From positions 203,046,939 to 203,110,938 of the forward strand of contig JAIOJX010000032.1 of NCBI GenBank assembly GCA_022376925.1: a stretch of DNA of 64,000 nt, read 5' to 3'. The position numbers and the translations under genes were made by a program. This document shows, piece after piece, positions 11,861 to 23,000 of the stretch (within the stretch, counting starts at the first letter, position 1; the number at the start of each line of letters is the position of its first letter). Below the pieces are notes generated by a model, which was not told the DNA's origin, searched no databases, and saw only the letters and a list, made by a program, of their open reading frames with translations. This DNA comes from Tragulus kanchil. Taxonomy: Eukaryota; Chordata; Mammalia; Artiodactyla; Tragulidae.

Positions 11861-12183
11861 GCAAAGCATTTAGAACATGCCAGGGCCCAGCAAGCTCTCA
11901 GCGAACAGTGGCTCTCTTATGGTTCTCCCAGGAAATCCCTCCCAGAAAATCCAGCAGCTGGCAGCAACCTGGGGTTAGACCCGGCAAAACTCTTCCCTCA
12001 ACCAAGTCCCCAGCTCTAGAAATGAGAGTAATTCCACAAGGAATTTGCCATTTACCAGGAGTAGGTTAGGCAGAGTAAGAGCATAAATAAGCCTGAAACG
12101 GGAATCCACTCAACAGAAGAAAAACGGTTTCTGAACACTTGCGAGACGCTTAGGCCATGTGCTAACCAGGGGCCATGGAGCTG

Positions 12184-12764
12184 TTCACTAAAGCAGACCC
12201 TCAGACTCTCCAGCAAGGCTTTATCTGCTATGAATCAGCCCCTCAGGCACTTGAAAGTAACAGAGCTAAACTGCCTTTAAAAATATTATTAGAGAATGCA
12301 GGATGAGCCTTTAACAGAGGGATAGGACTGAGGAGGACCACAGGGCTAAATGTAACTAATTGACAAGGTTCCCAGCATTCCTGTTGGGACATGGATCCAT
12401 GAAGACTTATCACCTGGGAGGGAGAGAAGAAAGGAGGGAAGAAGGAAGGGAGGGAGGAGCAGGGGGTGGGGAGGAAGAAAGAGGAAGTGAGCATGAGAAG
12501 TATTATGAACCAAGGCTTATAATTAATCCAATTTCATGCATCTGAGTCCATTTGTTATGTGTGTGTGTGTGTGTATACATTTTCCTTAAACTCATATATT
12601 TCTTTAATTCAAATTGACCTTCCCCTCGAGCAGTCTGAAACACCTATTTCAATAAAGTGTTTTTAATCTTGCCTCATGAAGTCTTGCAATGCATACCTTT
12701 CAACAGTGATACCCTTTTTGTGGACAGATATTAGCACAGCGGAAGCCAGTAAATCATAAGTGTT
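12184..12764. other. Single-copy stretch with purine-rich and GT simple repeats
   Basis: A GA/GGA-rich purine run spans about 12415-12490 and a GT microsatellite spans 12557-12576. No gene or transposon is recognised in the rest. Confidence 0.6.
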
Positions 12765-15026
12765 CAGAGATTCTCTGCCTGGCGTGGGGACTTTCAGAGG
12801 AGGAGCCCCCGGAAGTCGTGACTCACTCCAAGACACAAACCGGAGAGCCCGGGGGCTGGCTGGAGACATAGTGGAGAAGTGAGCGGTGCAGGAGAACAGG
12901 CTGACTCAGCCCACCTGCTACCCCCATCCCCACATCACCACTGCAGCACCGGTCCTGTGCTGGTCTGATTTTGTCTGATCGCCTTAGGAATACTTTCCTG
13001 AGTCTTTTTCTCTCTCTTCCCTCGCGGGCCCCGCTGGAAGTTAAGACGACAACATAACGCAATAGGGAACTGGCTTCAGTGAGAGTCTGCCTCCCTCCGC
13101 TGCATGCAGCAGCTCAGGCAAAAATCTATAATTAAGCATCTTGTCGTTAGAAAGATTAGTCAAAACCAGGCTGACCCCAGACAACTGATTGAAATCTCGC
13201 TCCACACAAATTACGGCACAGAAAATAATGATGGGTAATTAGTGCCTTTCAATCGAGGCTTTTTATCCATGACGTCCCAGGCTGCATCCATCATCATGAG
13301 AAGAGAGAGGCTTCGCCAAAGCAGGAGGAGACGACTGGGCAGAGCGGCGGCCCTGGGACAACCAGGAGGGCCGGTCCTCTGGCAAAGCCCCGGGCAGTGG
13401 AGACCGCGATGCTGGCTGGTCATGTGGCTACGTGCAGATGAGACAGAGGGGCCGCCCTGGAGGGCCAATTCGAAACCTCAGCCCTCACCTCGGTCCTCGC
13501 AGGGGAGTGCCCTCATGCAGGACCCCAAAGCACCGGATGGCTCTTACTTTAGCCCATTTGGCTGCACTCTGGCCTCTGACACCACACATGGGTATGTCTG
13601 GAGGAAGGATAGCTCACAATTTCAAAGAGACCCCTAAACACTGCTCTAGCTCCTTTCAAGAGCTAGTGGAGCTCGGACATTCAGGAGTCTATCTTAACTC
13701 TTCCTGAGTCTGTTTTATGTTCACTGCATATCAAACAGTGATAGGGTCTGAACGTCCCACCTACAGTCAGTGAACAGCTTTGGCAGTTTCCTGGTGACAA
13801 TTAATCCTGGAGGTGCCATGGTGTGGGGCCATAGAGCTTAGTGGTTGGAGCTGGATCGCCTGAGATTGAACTGTCTCTCACCGAAGTTAAAACTTGTAGC
13901 AGAGATTCTCTGCCTGGCGTGGGGACTTTCAGAGGAGGAGCCCCAGTCGTGACTCACTCCAAGACACAAACCGGAGAGCCCGGGGGCTGGCTGGAGACAT
14001 AGTGGAGAAGTGAGCGGTGCAGGAGAACAGGCTGACTCAGCCCACCTGCTACCCCCATCCCCACATCACCACTGCAGCACCGGTCCTGTGCTGGTCTGAT
14101 TTTGTCTGATCGCCTTAGGAATACTTTCCTGAGTCTTTTTCTCTCTCTTCCCTCGCGGGCCCCGCTGGAAGTTAAGACGACAACATAACGCAATAGGGAA
14201 CTGGCTTCAGTGAGAGTCTGCCTCCCTCCGCTGCATGCAGCAGCTCAGGCAAAAATCTATAATTAAGCATCTTGTCGTTAGAAAGATTAGTCAAAACCAG
14301 GCTGACCCCAGACAACTGATTGAAATCTCGCTCCACACAAATTACGGCACAGAAAATAATGATGGGTAATTAGTGCCTTTCAATCGAGGCTTTTTATCCA
14401 TGACGTCCCAGGCTGCATCCATCATCATGAGAAGAGAGAGGCTTCGCCAAAGCAGGAGGAGACGACTGGGCAGAGCGGCGGCCCTGGGACAACCAGGAGG
14501 GCCGGTCCTCTGGCAAAGCCCCGGGCAGTGGAGACCGCGATGCTGGCTGGTCATGTGGCTACGTGCAGATGAGACAGAGGGGCCGCCCTGGAGGGCCAAT
14601 TCGAAACCTCAGCCCTCACCTCGGTCCTCGCAGGGGAGTGCCCTCATGCAGGACCCCAAAGCACCGGATGGCTCTTACTTTAGCCCATTTGGCTGCACTC
14701 TGGCCTCTGACACCACACATGGGTATGTCTGGAGGAAGGATAGCTCACAATTTCAAAGAGACCCCTAAACACTGCTCTAGCTCCTTTCAAGAGCTAGTGG
14801 AGCTCGGACATTCAGGAGTCTATCTTAACTCTTCCTGAGTCTGTTTTTATGTTCACTGCATATCAAACAGTGATAGGGTCTGAACGTCCCACCTACAGTC
14901 AGTGAACAGCTTTGGCAGTTTCCTGGTGACAATTAATCCTGGAGGTGCCATGGTGTGGGGCCATAGAGCTTAGTGGTTGGAGCTGGATCGCCTGAGTTTG
15001 AATTTCATTTCTGTCTCTCACACGAA
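12765..15026. repeat. Tandem duplication 6 (offset 1,132-1,135 bp)
   Basis: Bases 12765-13850 recur at 13900-14990. Around 13855-13899, the end of copy 1 is a shortened, altered form of the MIR sequence that copy 2 shows in full at 14990-15035. Other differences are small indels (GGA near 12812, one T near 14847). The unit contains the candidate conserved block at 13070-13300. Confidence 0.95.
13070..13300. promoter_or_regulatory. Candidate conserved non-coding element
   Basis: This moderately A/T-rich block carries clustered homeodomain-type TAAT cores (ATAATTAAGC near 13127, GATTAGTC near 13154, GGTAATTAGTG near 13234). It also holds a CRE-like TGACGTC (13270-13276). It contains no transposon and no convincing ORF. 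It resembles vertebrate enhancers in composition, but I have no conservation data. Second copy at 14201-14431. Confidence 0.3.
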
Positions 15027-15190
15027 GTTTAATCTTTCTGCGCCTCAGTTTCCTCATCTGTAAAATGGGGATAACGATAATTATCGTATTTATCTCACAG
15101 GGTGATCTTGAGGATTAGCAAATTAATACAGAATACAGCTTAGTACTGTACCTGGCAGAAGTGCTCGATAAATACATGTTAGCAGCTGTA
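14955..15190 (+). mobile_element. MIR SINE, near full length
   Basis: The order of parts matches MIR: AGCTTAGTGGTT head, GCCTCAGTTTCCTCATCTGT core, AAAATGGGGATAACGATAAT, then GAGGATTAGCAAATTAATAC and TGTACCTGGCAGAAGTGCTC. The end of duplication 6 and the start of duplication 7 both fall inside it. A degraded front part is at 13815-13895 and a copied back part at 16179-16262. Confidence 0.88.
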
Positions 15191-15874
15191 ACAAGCACTC
15201 TTTTTTGGTAATGAGGAAATAGTTTCCATTCCATCTCTAGAAAGTTCAGTCCCACAGCAAGCATGCCTGTCTTGCTTCTTCTCTCCTTCCCGTTATTCAT
15301 CCATCACACATCTATCCATCCACTAATTAACCAATGCACTTGCGTGCTTTTCTGCATGCTGGAACTTCCACGGAGGAAGTCCCTTTTCAGACAAAGGGGT
15401 TCCTTATTCAGGCACCACTAGAACCAACTCTGAGAACTGACGAGGCCCTCTTTGGGGAGCTGCCAACCAGCTCCAGCACCCTCTGTTTCCTCCTGGTGCA
15501 CACCGAGCTGCGGTAGGAATGGCCACATTGCATGGATCTCTACCTGCTGGTGCAGCAGAGCGACCCCGCACCGCGCCCCTTTGGGCCCCTGCCGGGTAGT
15601 GTCTCTCCTGAGACCTTGGTGACCTGGCTGCCTCTCCAGGGACTTTGGACCACTCGAGTGTAAGCAGGTCCTACTTTGCACCATGATGCAGCGAGAAAGA
15701 AGAGTATGACAGCTGGCGGCAGAGCATGGTGCCAGCCAGAGGCAGAGGTGGGGGAGCCCCCGCTGGCAGCTGCTGGACAGCAGGGCAGCCCCTATGCTCA
15801 GGCGAGTGGTGAGGCCTGATTCCCTGGGCTGGCCGCTCACACAGGGGTTCTGACAGCTGACCAACCCGCACCCC

Positions 15875-16040
15875 GTCTCATTCACTCATCCACTTGTCCC
15901 CTCGATTCTTCCTTCATCCTACTATTCCTTGAATATCCACGGTGTGCCAGACACCATTCTAGCCCCAAGACTGGACTAGTGTCCAAACGTGGACAGCTTC
16001 CTGTCCTCAAGGAATGGCTATACTGTATTCTATTGATTCT
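15875..16040 (-). mobile_element. L2 LINE 3' end fragment, antisense
   Basis: The order TTCACTCATCCACTTGT, then CTTGAATATCCACGGTGTGCCAGACACCATTCTAG-like sequence, then CAGCTTCCTGTCCTCAAGGA, is the reverse of the L2 3' end. It is old and non-coding. Duplicate at 16945-17110. Confidence 0.75.
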
Positions 16041-16944
16041 AAGCTATATTCTTTTTTCACTTTTTGTTGTTGTTGTTCTAGCTTTCCCTCTTTCACATTT
16101 TAACGTCTGGGCAATCAGTATGAATCTTGAATTGATGGCCTGCCATAGTTTAGTGGTTCTAAGTAATGGTGCCTATGATTGAGGATTAGCAAATTAATAC
16201 AGAATACAGCTTAGTACTGTACCTGGCAGAAGTGCTCGATAAATACATGTTAGCAGCTGTAACAAGCACTCTTTTTTGGTAATGAGGAAATAGTTTCCAT
16301 TCCATCTCTAGAAAGTTCAGTCCCACAGCAAGCATGCCTGTCTTGCTTCTTCTCTCCTTCCCGTTATTCATCCATCACACATCTATCCATCCACTAATTA
16401 ACCAATGCACTTGCGTGCTTTTCTGCATGCTGGAACTTCCACGGAGGAAGTCCCTTTTCAGACAAAGGGGTTCCTTATTCAGGCACCACTAGAACCAACT
16501 CTGAGAACTGACGAGGCCCTCTTTGGGGAGCTGCCAACCAGCTCCAGCACCCTCTGTTTCCTCCTGGTGCACACCGAGCTGCGGTAGGAATGGCCACATT
16601 GCATGGATCTCTACCTGCTGGTGCAGCAGAGCGACCCCGCACCGCGCCCTTGGCCCATGCCGGGTAGTGTCTCTCCCTGAGACCTTGGTGACCTGGCTGC
16701 CTCTCCAGGGACTTTGGACCACTCGAGTGTAAGCGAGGTCCTACTTTGCACCATGATGCAGCGAGAAAGAAGAGTATGACAGCTGGCGGCAGAGCATGGT
16801 GCCAGCCAGAGGCAGAGGTGGGGGAGCCCCCGCTGGCAGCTGCTGGACAGCAGGGCAGCCCCTATGCTCAGGCGAGTGGTGAGGCCTGATTCCCTGGGCT
16901 GGCCGCTCACACAGGGGTTCTGACAGCTGACCAACCCGCACCCC

Positions 16945-17110
16945 GTCTCATTCACTCATCCACTTGTCCCCTCGATTCTTCCTTCATCCTACTATTCCTT
17001 GAATATCCACGGTGTGCCAGACACCATTCTAGCCCCAAGACTGGACTAGTGTCCAAACGTGGACAGCTTCCTGTCCTCAAGGAATGGCTATACTGTATTC
17101 TATTGATTCT
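16945..17110 (-). mobile_element. L2 fragment, antisense (duplicate of 15875-16040)
   Basis: Second copy carried by duplication 7. Confidence 0.75.
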
Positions 17111-17250
17111 AAGCTATATTCTTTTTTCACTTTTTGTTGTTGTTGTTCTAGCTTTCCCTCTTTCACATTTTAACGTCTGGGCAATCAGTATGAATCTTGA
17201 ATTGATGGCCTGCCATAGTTTAGTGGTTCTAAAAGTAATGGTGCCTATGA

Positions 17251-17814
17251 TGTCACAGAATCAATGGCATATGATAATAAGTATAGCTGAAACTGCCGCA
17301 AGTTGACCAAAAGCAGTTTCCTGTACTTCCTAGACCCAGGAAGACCACATTCCCCAGTCTCCCTCGCAGGTAGCTGTGCCCATAGACTGGGTCCTGGCCA
17401 AGAGAATGTGGGCAAAGGGAGGTAAGCCACTCCCCAACCTGGACTAGAACAATCTCTCTCCCATGGCAGGTCCCCACCCCTACTCCCTCGCTCTCCATCC
17501 TTCCCCATCTGCAGGCCACACAAGACCCAGGCAGAGGCCCCAGGAGGGGACTCCAAGGCCCTGAGGCATGGCAGAGCCACAAGTGGGCAGGAGCCTGGGC
17601 CCGTGAAAAACATCATGAAAGGCTATCTGCCGAGCACCTTTCCAAAAATGTTATGTGGGCCAGGTTTTAAGCTGTCACGCTAAAGTCGCTGAAGCACAGG
17701 GGTTGTATTGAATAGATAACACTAGCTACGTTACCCATTCTAACAGACACAACCAGTAAACTACCAAATAGTATAAATTCGGTTAGCAATGAGCTGTATA
17801 AAGAATGAGCAGGG
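17251..17814. other. Single-copy stretch, no gene seen
   Basis: Mixed sequence with no recognised repeat or coding pattern. Two overlapping minus-strand open frames of about 110-120 codons begin in C/T-rich sequence and show no domain. Confidence 0.4.
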
Positions 17815-18128
17815 GGCTTCCCCTGGTGGTCCAGTGGGTAAGGACACCGCCTTGCACTGCAAGGGGCGCCGGTTCGATCCCTGGCCTGGGAAGATCCCAC
17901 GTGCCGCGGAGCGGCTGGACCGATGTGTCCAATCACCGAGCCGGAGCTCTGGAGCGCATGTGCCCAGAGCCGGTGCTCTGCGACGACAGAGGCCACCGCG
18001 ATGGGAGGCCCACAGGAGCCAAAGAACAAAGACAGATGAAAATGGAGAAATGGAAGACCAATAGAAGTGGCCTGCCCGTCCCCCTCCCTTCCCACCCCAC
18101 TCCCCCCAAAAAAAGATTAAAAAAAATA
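17815..18128 (+). mobile_element. CHR-type tRNA-Glu-derived SINE
   Basis: The element starts GGGGCTTCCCCTGGTGGTCC. It has a box-B-like GCCGGTTCGATCCCTGG segment (near 17868-17885) and the CHR body (GCCGCGGAGCGGCTGG, CTCTGGAGCGCATGTGCCC). It ends in a C-rich then A-rich tail (18085-18128). It shows little divergence from the other copies here, so it is relatively young. Confidence 0.88.
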
Positions 18129-18635
18129 AAAGAACGAGCAGGGCCAGGGGACAGATGGCAGATAGCACAGTGGCCAGAGAAGGCCTCTCTGAGGAAGTGA
18201 TATTTAAGAAAAGCTGGAGGAGAGGCAGGGCACTTGGGCTAGAATCGTCCCTGGCCTGCCCTGTGGCTGCCTGCCTTTGCTGAAGACCCCAGTGACAAGG
18301 AGGTGACTAGCTCAGTGGCAGCTGTTTCCCTCTTTAGACAACGTAGATTTTTTTTTTTAAGTCCTTGGTCAAGATCCAAAATATTTCTTCTTTCTGGAGC
18401 TTTCAGGTACAGTTTATACAGCTCTCTCCCTCGGGCCCTACAGAATAAGTCTAACCCTCTTCCAGCTGACAGCCCTCCAGATCACTGCCAGCAGCTTCCT
18501 GCTCCCTGCTGAGCCCTGTCCTCAGCAGGAACACGTCTCCTGGACCTAGAATCACTCCTACTCACATTTTGTCCTCCTTTGAAAATAATCTATCTGCTCT
18601 GTTTATTCTCTTTTCTTTTTTTTTAATTTTGGCCT

Positions 18636-18940
18636 CTTTTATTTTATTTATTTATTTTTTCTTTTAAGGTTTTATTTATTTATTTATTTTTTTGGCCACT
18701 TCTATTGGTCTTTCATCTTATTTCTGTCTTTGTTCTTTGGGCTGTGTGGGCCTCCCATCGCAGTAGCCTCTCTCACTGCAGAGCACCAGCTCTGGGTGCA
18801 TGCGCTCCAGAACTCAGGATCTGTAGTTGGACACCTCGGTCCAGCCACTCCGCGGCACGTGGGATCTTCTCAGGCCAGGGCTCGAACCAGCGCCCCTTGC
18901 AAAGCGGTGTCCTTACCCACTGGACCACCAGGGAAGCCCC
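18636..18940 (-). mobile_element. CHR-type SINE, antisense
   Basis: The reverse-orientation tail is a T-rich TTTA/TTTATT run (18641-18693). The body (GGCCACTTCTATTGGTCTTTC, TGGGCCTCCCATCGCAG) and the tRNA head (ACCACCAGGGAAGCCCCC at 18923-18940) follow in order. Confidence 0.85.
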
Positions 18941-19190
18941 CTTTATTGGTTTTTTATTTATTTATTTTCATCCATCTTTTATTCTTCGGCCTGTGTGGGC
19001 CTCCCATTGCAGCGCCCTCTCTCGTTGCAAAGCGTTGGCTCCGGGAGCGTGCGCTCCAGAGTTCTGGCTCATAATTGGACACTCCGGTCTGGTCACTCCA
19101 TGGCACATGGGATCTTGGTCCAGGGGTTGAACCGGTGCCCCCTGCACTGCAAGGCGCACTCTTTACCCACTGGACCACCAGGGAAGCCCA
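18941..19190 (-). mobile_element. CHR-type SINE, antisense, second in array
   Basis: It abuts the previous element in the same orientation, with its own TTTATTTATTTA tail and its own tRNA head ending GGGAAGCCC near 19189. The two differ enough to be separate insertions and not a recent copy of one another. Confidence 0.83.
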
Positions 19191-19228
19191 TGCTCTGCTT
19201 ATTCTTAATAAAAAGGAACACCAGAATA

Positions 19229-19465
19229 GAGCACAGGGACTTCTGTGGTGGTCCACTGCCTGTCAATGAAAGGGACATGGGTTGGATCCCTAGTCAGGGA
19301 AGATCGCTCACGCCACAGAGCAGCTGCGCCAGTGCACCACAGCTACTGAGCACACCCTAGAGCCCATGCCCTGCGAGGAAGAGCAGCCCCCGCTCTAGGC
19401 AACTAGAGAAAGCCTTTACACAGCCACGGAGACTCAGCACAGCCAAACAGTAATCAATCAATTAA
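19229..19465 (+). mobile_element. CHR-type SINE (divergent subfamily)
   Basis: The element starts GGGACTTCTGTGGTGGTCC, has a box-B-like GGGTTGGATCCCTAG, and continues with CCACAGCTACTGAGCACACC, GCAACTAGAGAAAGCC and a CACAGCC end. It is clearly older than its neighbours. Confidence 0.78.
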
Positions 19466-19753
19466 TTTGACACCAGCTCAGTGGCAGCTGTTTCTTTTAG
19501 TCCTTTTTTTTTTGGAGCTTTCAGGTACAGTTTATACAGCTCTCTCCCTCGGGCCCTACAGAATAAGTCTAACCCTCTTCCAGCTGACAGCCCTCCAGAT
19601 CACTGCCAGCAGCTTCCTGCTCCCTGCTGAGCCCTGTCCTCAGCAGGAACACGTCTCCTGGACCTAGAATCACTCCTACTCACATTTTGTCCTCCTTTGA
19701 AAATAATCTATCTGCTCTGTTTATTCTCTTTTCTTTTTTTTTAATTTTGGCCT

Positions 19754-20058
19754 CTTTTATTTTATTTATTTATTTTTTCTTTTAAGGTTTTATTTATTTA
19801 TTTATTTTTTTGGCCACTTCTATTGGTCTTTCATCTTATTTCTGTCTTTGTTCTTTGGGCTGTGTGGGCCTCCCATCGCAGTAGCCTCTCTCACTGCAGA
19901 GCACCAGCTCTGGGTGCATGCGCTCCAGAACTCAGGATCTGTAGTTGGACACCTCGGTCCAGCCACTCCGCGGCACGTGGGATCTTCTCAGGCCAGGGCT
20001 CGAACCAGCGCCCCTTGCAAAGCGGTGTCCTTACCCACTGGACCACCAGGGAAGCCCC
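19754..20058 (-). mobile_element. CHR-type SINE, antisense (duplicate of 18636-18940)
   Basis: Near-identical second copy within duplication 8. Confidence 0.85.
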
Positions 20059-20308
20059 CTTTATTGGTTTTTTATTTATTTATTTTCATCCATCTTTTAT
20101 TCTTCGGCCTGTGTGGGCCTCCCATTGCAGCGCCCTCTCTCGTTGCAAAGCGTTGGCTCCGGGAGCGTGCGCTCCAGAGTTCTGGCTCATAATTGGACAC
20201 TCCGGTCTGGTCACTCCATGGCACATGGGATCTTGGTCCAGGGGTTGAACCGGTGCCCCCTGCACTGCAAGGCGCACTCTTTACCCACTGGACCACCAGG
20301 GAAGCCCA
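20059..20308 (-). mobile_element. CHR-type SINE, antisense (duplicate of 18941-19190)
   Basis: Near-identical second copy within duplication 8. Confidence 0.83.
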
Positions 20309-20346
20309 TGCTCTGCTTATTCTTAATAAAAAGGAACACCAGAATA

Positions 20347-20583
20347 GAGCACAGGGACTTCTGTGGTGGTCCACTGCCTGTCAATGAAAGGGACATGGGT
20401 TGGATCCCTAGTCAGGGAAGATCGCTCACGCCACAGAGCAGCTGCGCCAGTGCACCACAGCTACTGAGCACACCCTAGAGCCCATGCCCTGCGAGGAAGA
20501 GCAGCCCCCGCTCTAGGCAACTAGAGAAAGCCTTTACACAGCCATGGAGACTCAGCACAGCCAAACAGTAATCAATCAATTAA
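20347..20583 (+). mobile_element. CHR-type SINE (duplicate of 19229-19465)
   Basis: Near-identical second copy within duplication 8. Confidence 0.78.
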
Positions 20584-20585
20584 TT

Positions 20586-20780
20586 TGAAAAGACTTGGTC
20601 TTCCGATGGAAAGGGCGCAGATTCGATCCCTTGTCAAGGAGCTAAGATCCCACATGCCTCGCGGCCAAAAAACCAGCACAGAAGCAATATTGTAACAAAT
20701 TTAATAAAGACTTTAAAAATGGGCCACATCAAAAAAAAAAAGAAAAAGAAAAATCTTAAAAAAAAGAAAAAATAAAGAGC
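20586..20780 (+). mobile_element. CHR-1-like short SINE with poly(A)-rich tail
   Basis: The 5' end is incomplete. The body carries GCAGATTCGATCCCTTG (box B), GGAGCTAAGATCCCACATGCC and CAATATTGTAACAAATTTAA, then A-rich runs at 20731-20776. The end of duplication 8 lies at its start, so its 5' truncation cannot be judged. Confidence 0.8.
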
Positions 20781-21284
20781 ATAGGCTTCAGGTGAATTTG
20801 GCCCAGCGCAGAGTAGTCCTGACACCTCCTTCCTCCTAGATACTATGCTTCTGCTGATGCGACCCTGGATGGAATCAGCATGTGAGGCACTTGGCTCGTA
20901 CGGCTGACTTCTGCTCTGCTCCTTGTGCCATCACAGAGCTGAGTCTTTTTAGTGCATGCCGCTCCTGGGCCTCGCGACCCCTTCCTGGGTGCATTCCTGC
21001 AGGGCAGACCCAGTCAGAAGGACCACACTTCCACCTGCCGCCTGGTCACAGCAGTGGCCCTTGCTACGTGGTGTCAGGGACTGCACGGATGACACAGGAA
21101 GCCTGGGGCTCCCAGCGTCCATTTCTCTTCCAGACTCAGTGTTTCAGTCTTCGCGTCAATGGGCAGCCTGGGCAGATGACAAAGAGACATCACAACTCTG
21201 TGGACAGCTGAGAACCTGGCACTGCAGCCACTGGGAACCCACTCCTGAGCTCTGTAACGGGGACCAAAGGAGAGCTCATCCTGC
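20781..21284. other. Single-copy stretch, no gene seen
   Basis: A 245-codon open frame (20956-21693) crosses this region and runs through MIR and L2 relics, so it is not a gene. No other element is identified. Confidence 0.4.
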
Positions 21285-21425
21285 ACTGGGCACAGAACTA
21301 CGTGCACAAGGTCAGCGGTTCCTTTCCACAAGCTGCTATTCTCCCGTTTTGCAGATGAGGAAACAGAGGCCCAGAGGGGCTAAACACGGCAGGGAACAAA
21401 TGGCCAGAAAGTGCTGCAGTGAGTT
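21285..21425 (-). mobile_element. MIR SINE, antisense
   Basis: The segment TTTTGCAGATGAGGAAACAGAGGC with a following GAGGGGCTAAACACGGCAGG is the reverse MIR core. It is ancient and diverged. Confidence 0.75.
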
Positions 21426-21539
21426 ACAAAGTGAAGGGGAGTTAAGTCTTAACACTCCTCGGCTCAACACAGCCAGAGCCTCCCATAGCAAGCAGGGGTC
21501 CCTTCCTCAGCGGCCCACTCTCCACAGGGGTCACTCCAG

Positions 21540-21722
21540 GCCGGCCACACTGGCCTTCTGGCGGTTTCTGGACTACACTGCATGCTCCTACCTCAGGGCC
21601 TGTGTGCCCCCAGCCCCAACCCATACGAGGGCAAGGGCTGCATCTGCTTTCTCTGCTCTTCTCCACAGTCAAGGAGGTTTCCTGGTCCAATAGACGCTCA
21701 GAAAATATTTGTTACGTGAAGG
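21540..21722 (+). mobile_element. L2 LINE 3' end fragment
   Basis: CTACCTCAGGGCCTGTGTG followed later by GACGCTCAGAAAATATTTGT is the L2 3' end in sense orientation. It is non-coding. Confidence 0.7.
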
Positions 21723-22257
21723 AGAAGGTGAGAGCTGGGTGGCACATGAGTCCCCAAGGCCTGCCCCTGAGGCCATGACACTTCCAGGCCTCATCCACAA
21801 GACAGGGCCAGAATCAGGCCAAGGGAGCCAGCCAGCGCCCCAGGAGCAGAGACAAAGCCAGCCGTCCCACTGGAAGGACCTAATGCTTGCCCTCAGTTCC
21901 CATCAAATTCTACTAATCCTGGTAGAAAGACCTTCTGAATGATGTGTGGGTTTTTCTTACTTTTAAAAATTTCTTTCTTTATTTCTTTAAGTGTTCTAAA
22001 CCATGTACCATGTTTGGAAGCTGGCATTTCAGATCCACCTACCAAGAAACGTCGTTTTTAAATGTTAAAGAAGATATTTTAAGACAAGAAGCAATGTACT
22101 TAATGAAGACCTGTGGGAAGCGGGGTTGGAAAGAGCTTGCCTTGCCTTTCGAGCCAGGACCCTGGCTCTGCATACGTGAGGAAAAAAAGCCATCACTGGT
22201 CCCTGCCTTCTAGAAACAGGCCCAGGCACAAGGGCTCTGGGCCCGGATCACCTGAGC

Positions 22258-22420
22258 CCAGAATTCTAGCTTTGTTGCTCACTGACTGTGCTACCTCTCC
22301 GTGACTCAGTTTCCTCATCTGCAAAATGGGTACTATAAAGACACCTACCTTCAAGAATTGTTCTGAGGACTAAATGATACAATAAATGGGAAACACTGAC
22401 AGAGAGTTAGGGGAAAACAC
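22258..22420 (+). mobile_element. MIR SINE
   Basis: The order GTTGCTCACTGACTGTG, GACTCAGTTTCCTCATCTGC, AAAATGGGTACTATAAAG and TGAGGACTAAATGATACAAT fits MIR. Duplicate at 23367-23529. Confidence 0.85.
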
Positions 22421-22818
22421 TGACTGAAGCCTCCCACTCTGGCCAGACACCATAGTAACTATGTGCATAAGTTATTTCACAACAGGAGATCCTGGTAAGG
22501 AACATGGATAACTCACAAGCCACCACCAACAGGAGGAATTCAGGAAAGATCAAAGGAGACAGGAAATGCCAGTCCATACATCCTTCCAGAGTCCTCTCCA
22601 CTGGAATCCATTTTGGCTGAGTGATGCCTGAACCAGCAGGAAGGACCCCGAGTCAGAACGGTCAGATAAAGACAACACGGAAACTAACCCCATCACCATA
22701 AAACCCGAGACTGTGAGTCACATGACAGAACCATCCTCCTGGGTTCCCTTACCCTCCTGCTCCCCCTCCAGGTCCACCTTCTCAATAACATCTGCTTTGT
22801 CAGCATGTGTGTCTCTTT

Positions 22819-23000
22819 GGGGCTTCCTGGTGGCTCAGAAGGTAAAGAAGCCGCCTGCAATGCGGGAGACCTGGATTTGATCCCTGGGCTTGGAAGATCC
22901 CCTGGTGAAGGGAACGGCTATCCACTCCAGGATTCTTGTCTGGAGAATCCCATGGCTTGTCATGGGGCTGCAAAGAGTCAACAATTCACTTCTGAGTGTT
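22819..23000 (+). mobile_element. Bov-tA SINE
   Basis: The element starts GGGGCTTCCTGGTGGCTCAG. It has box B as GGATTTGATCCCTGGG, then CCACTCCAGGATTCTTGTC. The 3' part (CATGGGGCTGCAAAGAGTC) is shortened. Duplicate at 23926-24110. Confidence 0.9.

Larger units (their letters stand above)
9927..12183. repeat. Tandem duplication 5 (offset 1,126-1,129 bp)
   Basis: Bases 9927-11052 recur at 11053-12183 with a clean join. The copies differ by scattered single bases, mostly transitions (for example near 10064/11190, 10423/11549 and 10445/11571), and by a GCGA-type insertion near 12140. The pattern looks like allelic variation. The unit includes a MIR interrupted by a BovB tail. Confidence 0.95.
15108..17250. 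repeat. Tandem duplication 7 (offset 1,070-1,072 bp)
   Basis: Bases 15108-16178 recur at 16179-17250 with a clean join at 16178/16179. Differences are indels in short runs (for example near 15585/16655 and 16734) and an extra AA near 17232. The unit begins inside a MIR and contains an antisense L2 fragment. Confidence 0.95.
18305..20588. repeat. Tandem duplication 8 (offset 1,118 bp)
   Basis: Bases 18400-19470 recur at 19518-20588. The lead-in of copy 2 (19471-19517) is a compressed version of 18305-18399: it keeps GCTCAGTGGCAGCTGTTTC, drops about 50 bases and resumes at GGAGCTTTCAGG. One C/T difference lies near 19424/20542. The unit consists largely of CHR SINEs. Confidence 0.95.

Noticed and set aside
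17815..18128. Functional tRNA genes at SINE heads
   Set aside because: Box-B-like GGTTCGATCCC segments occur, but there is no cloverleaf and each head continues into SINE body.
20956..21693. 245-codon plus-strand open frame
   Set aside because: It crosses MIR and L2 relics, so it cannot be a conserved gene. Composition is ordinary non-coding.
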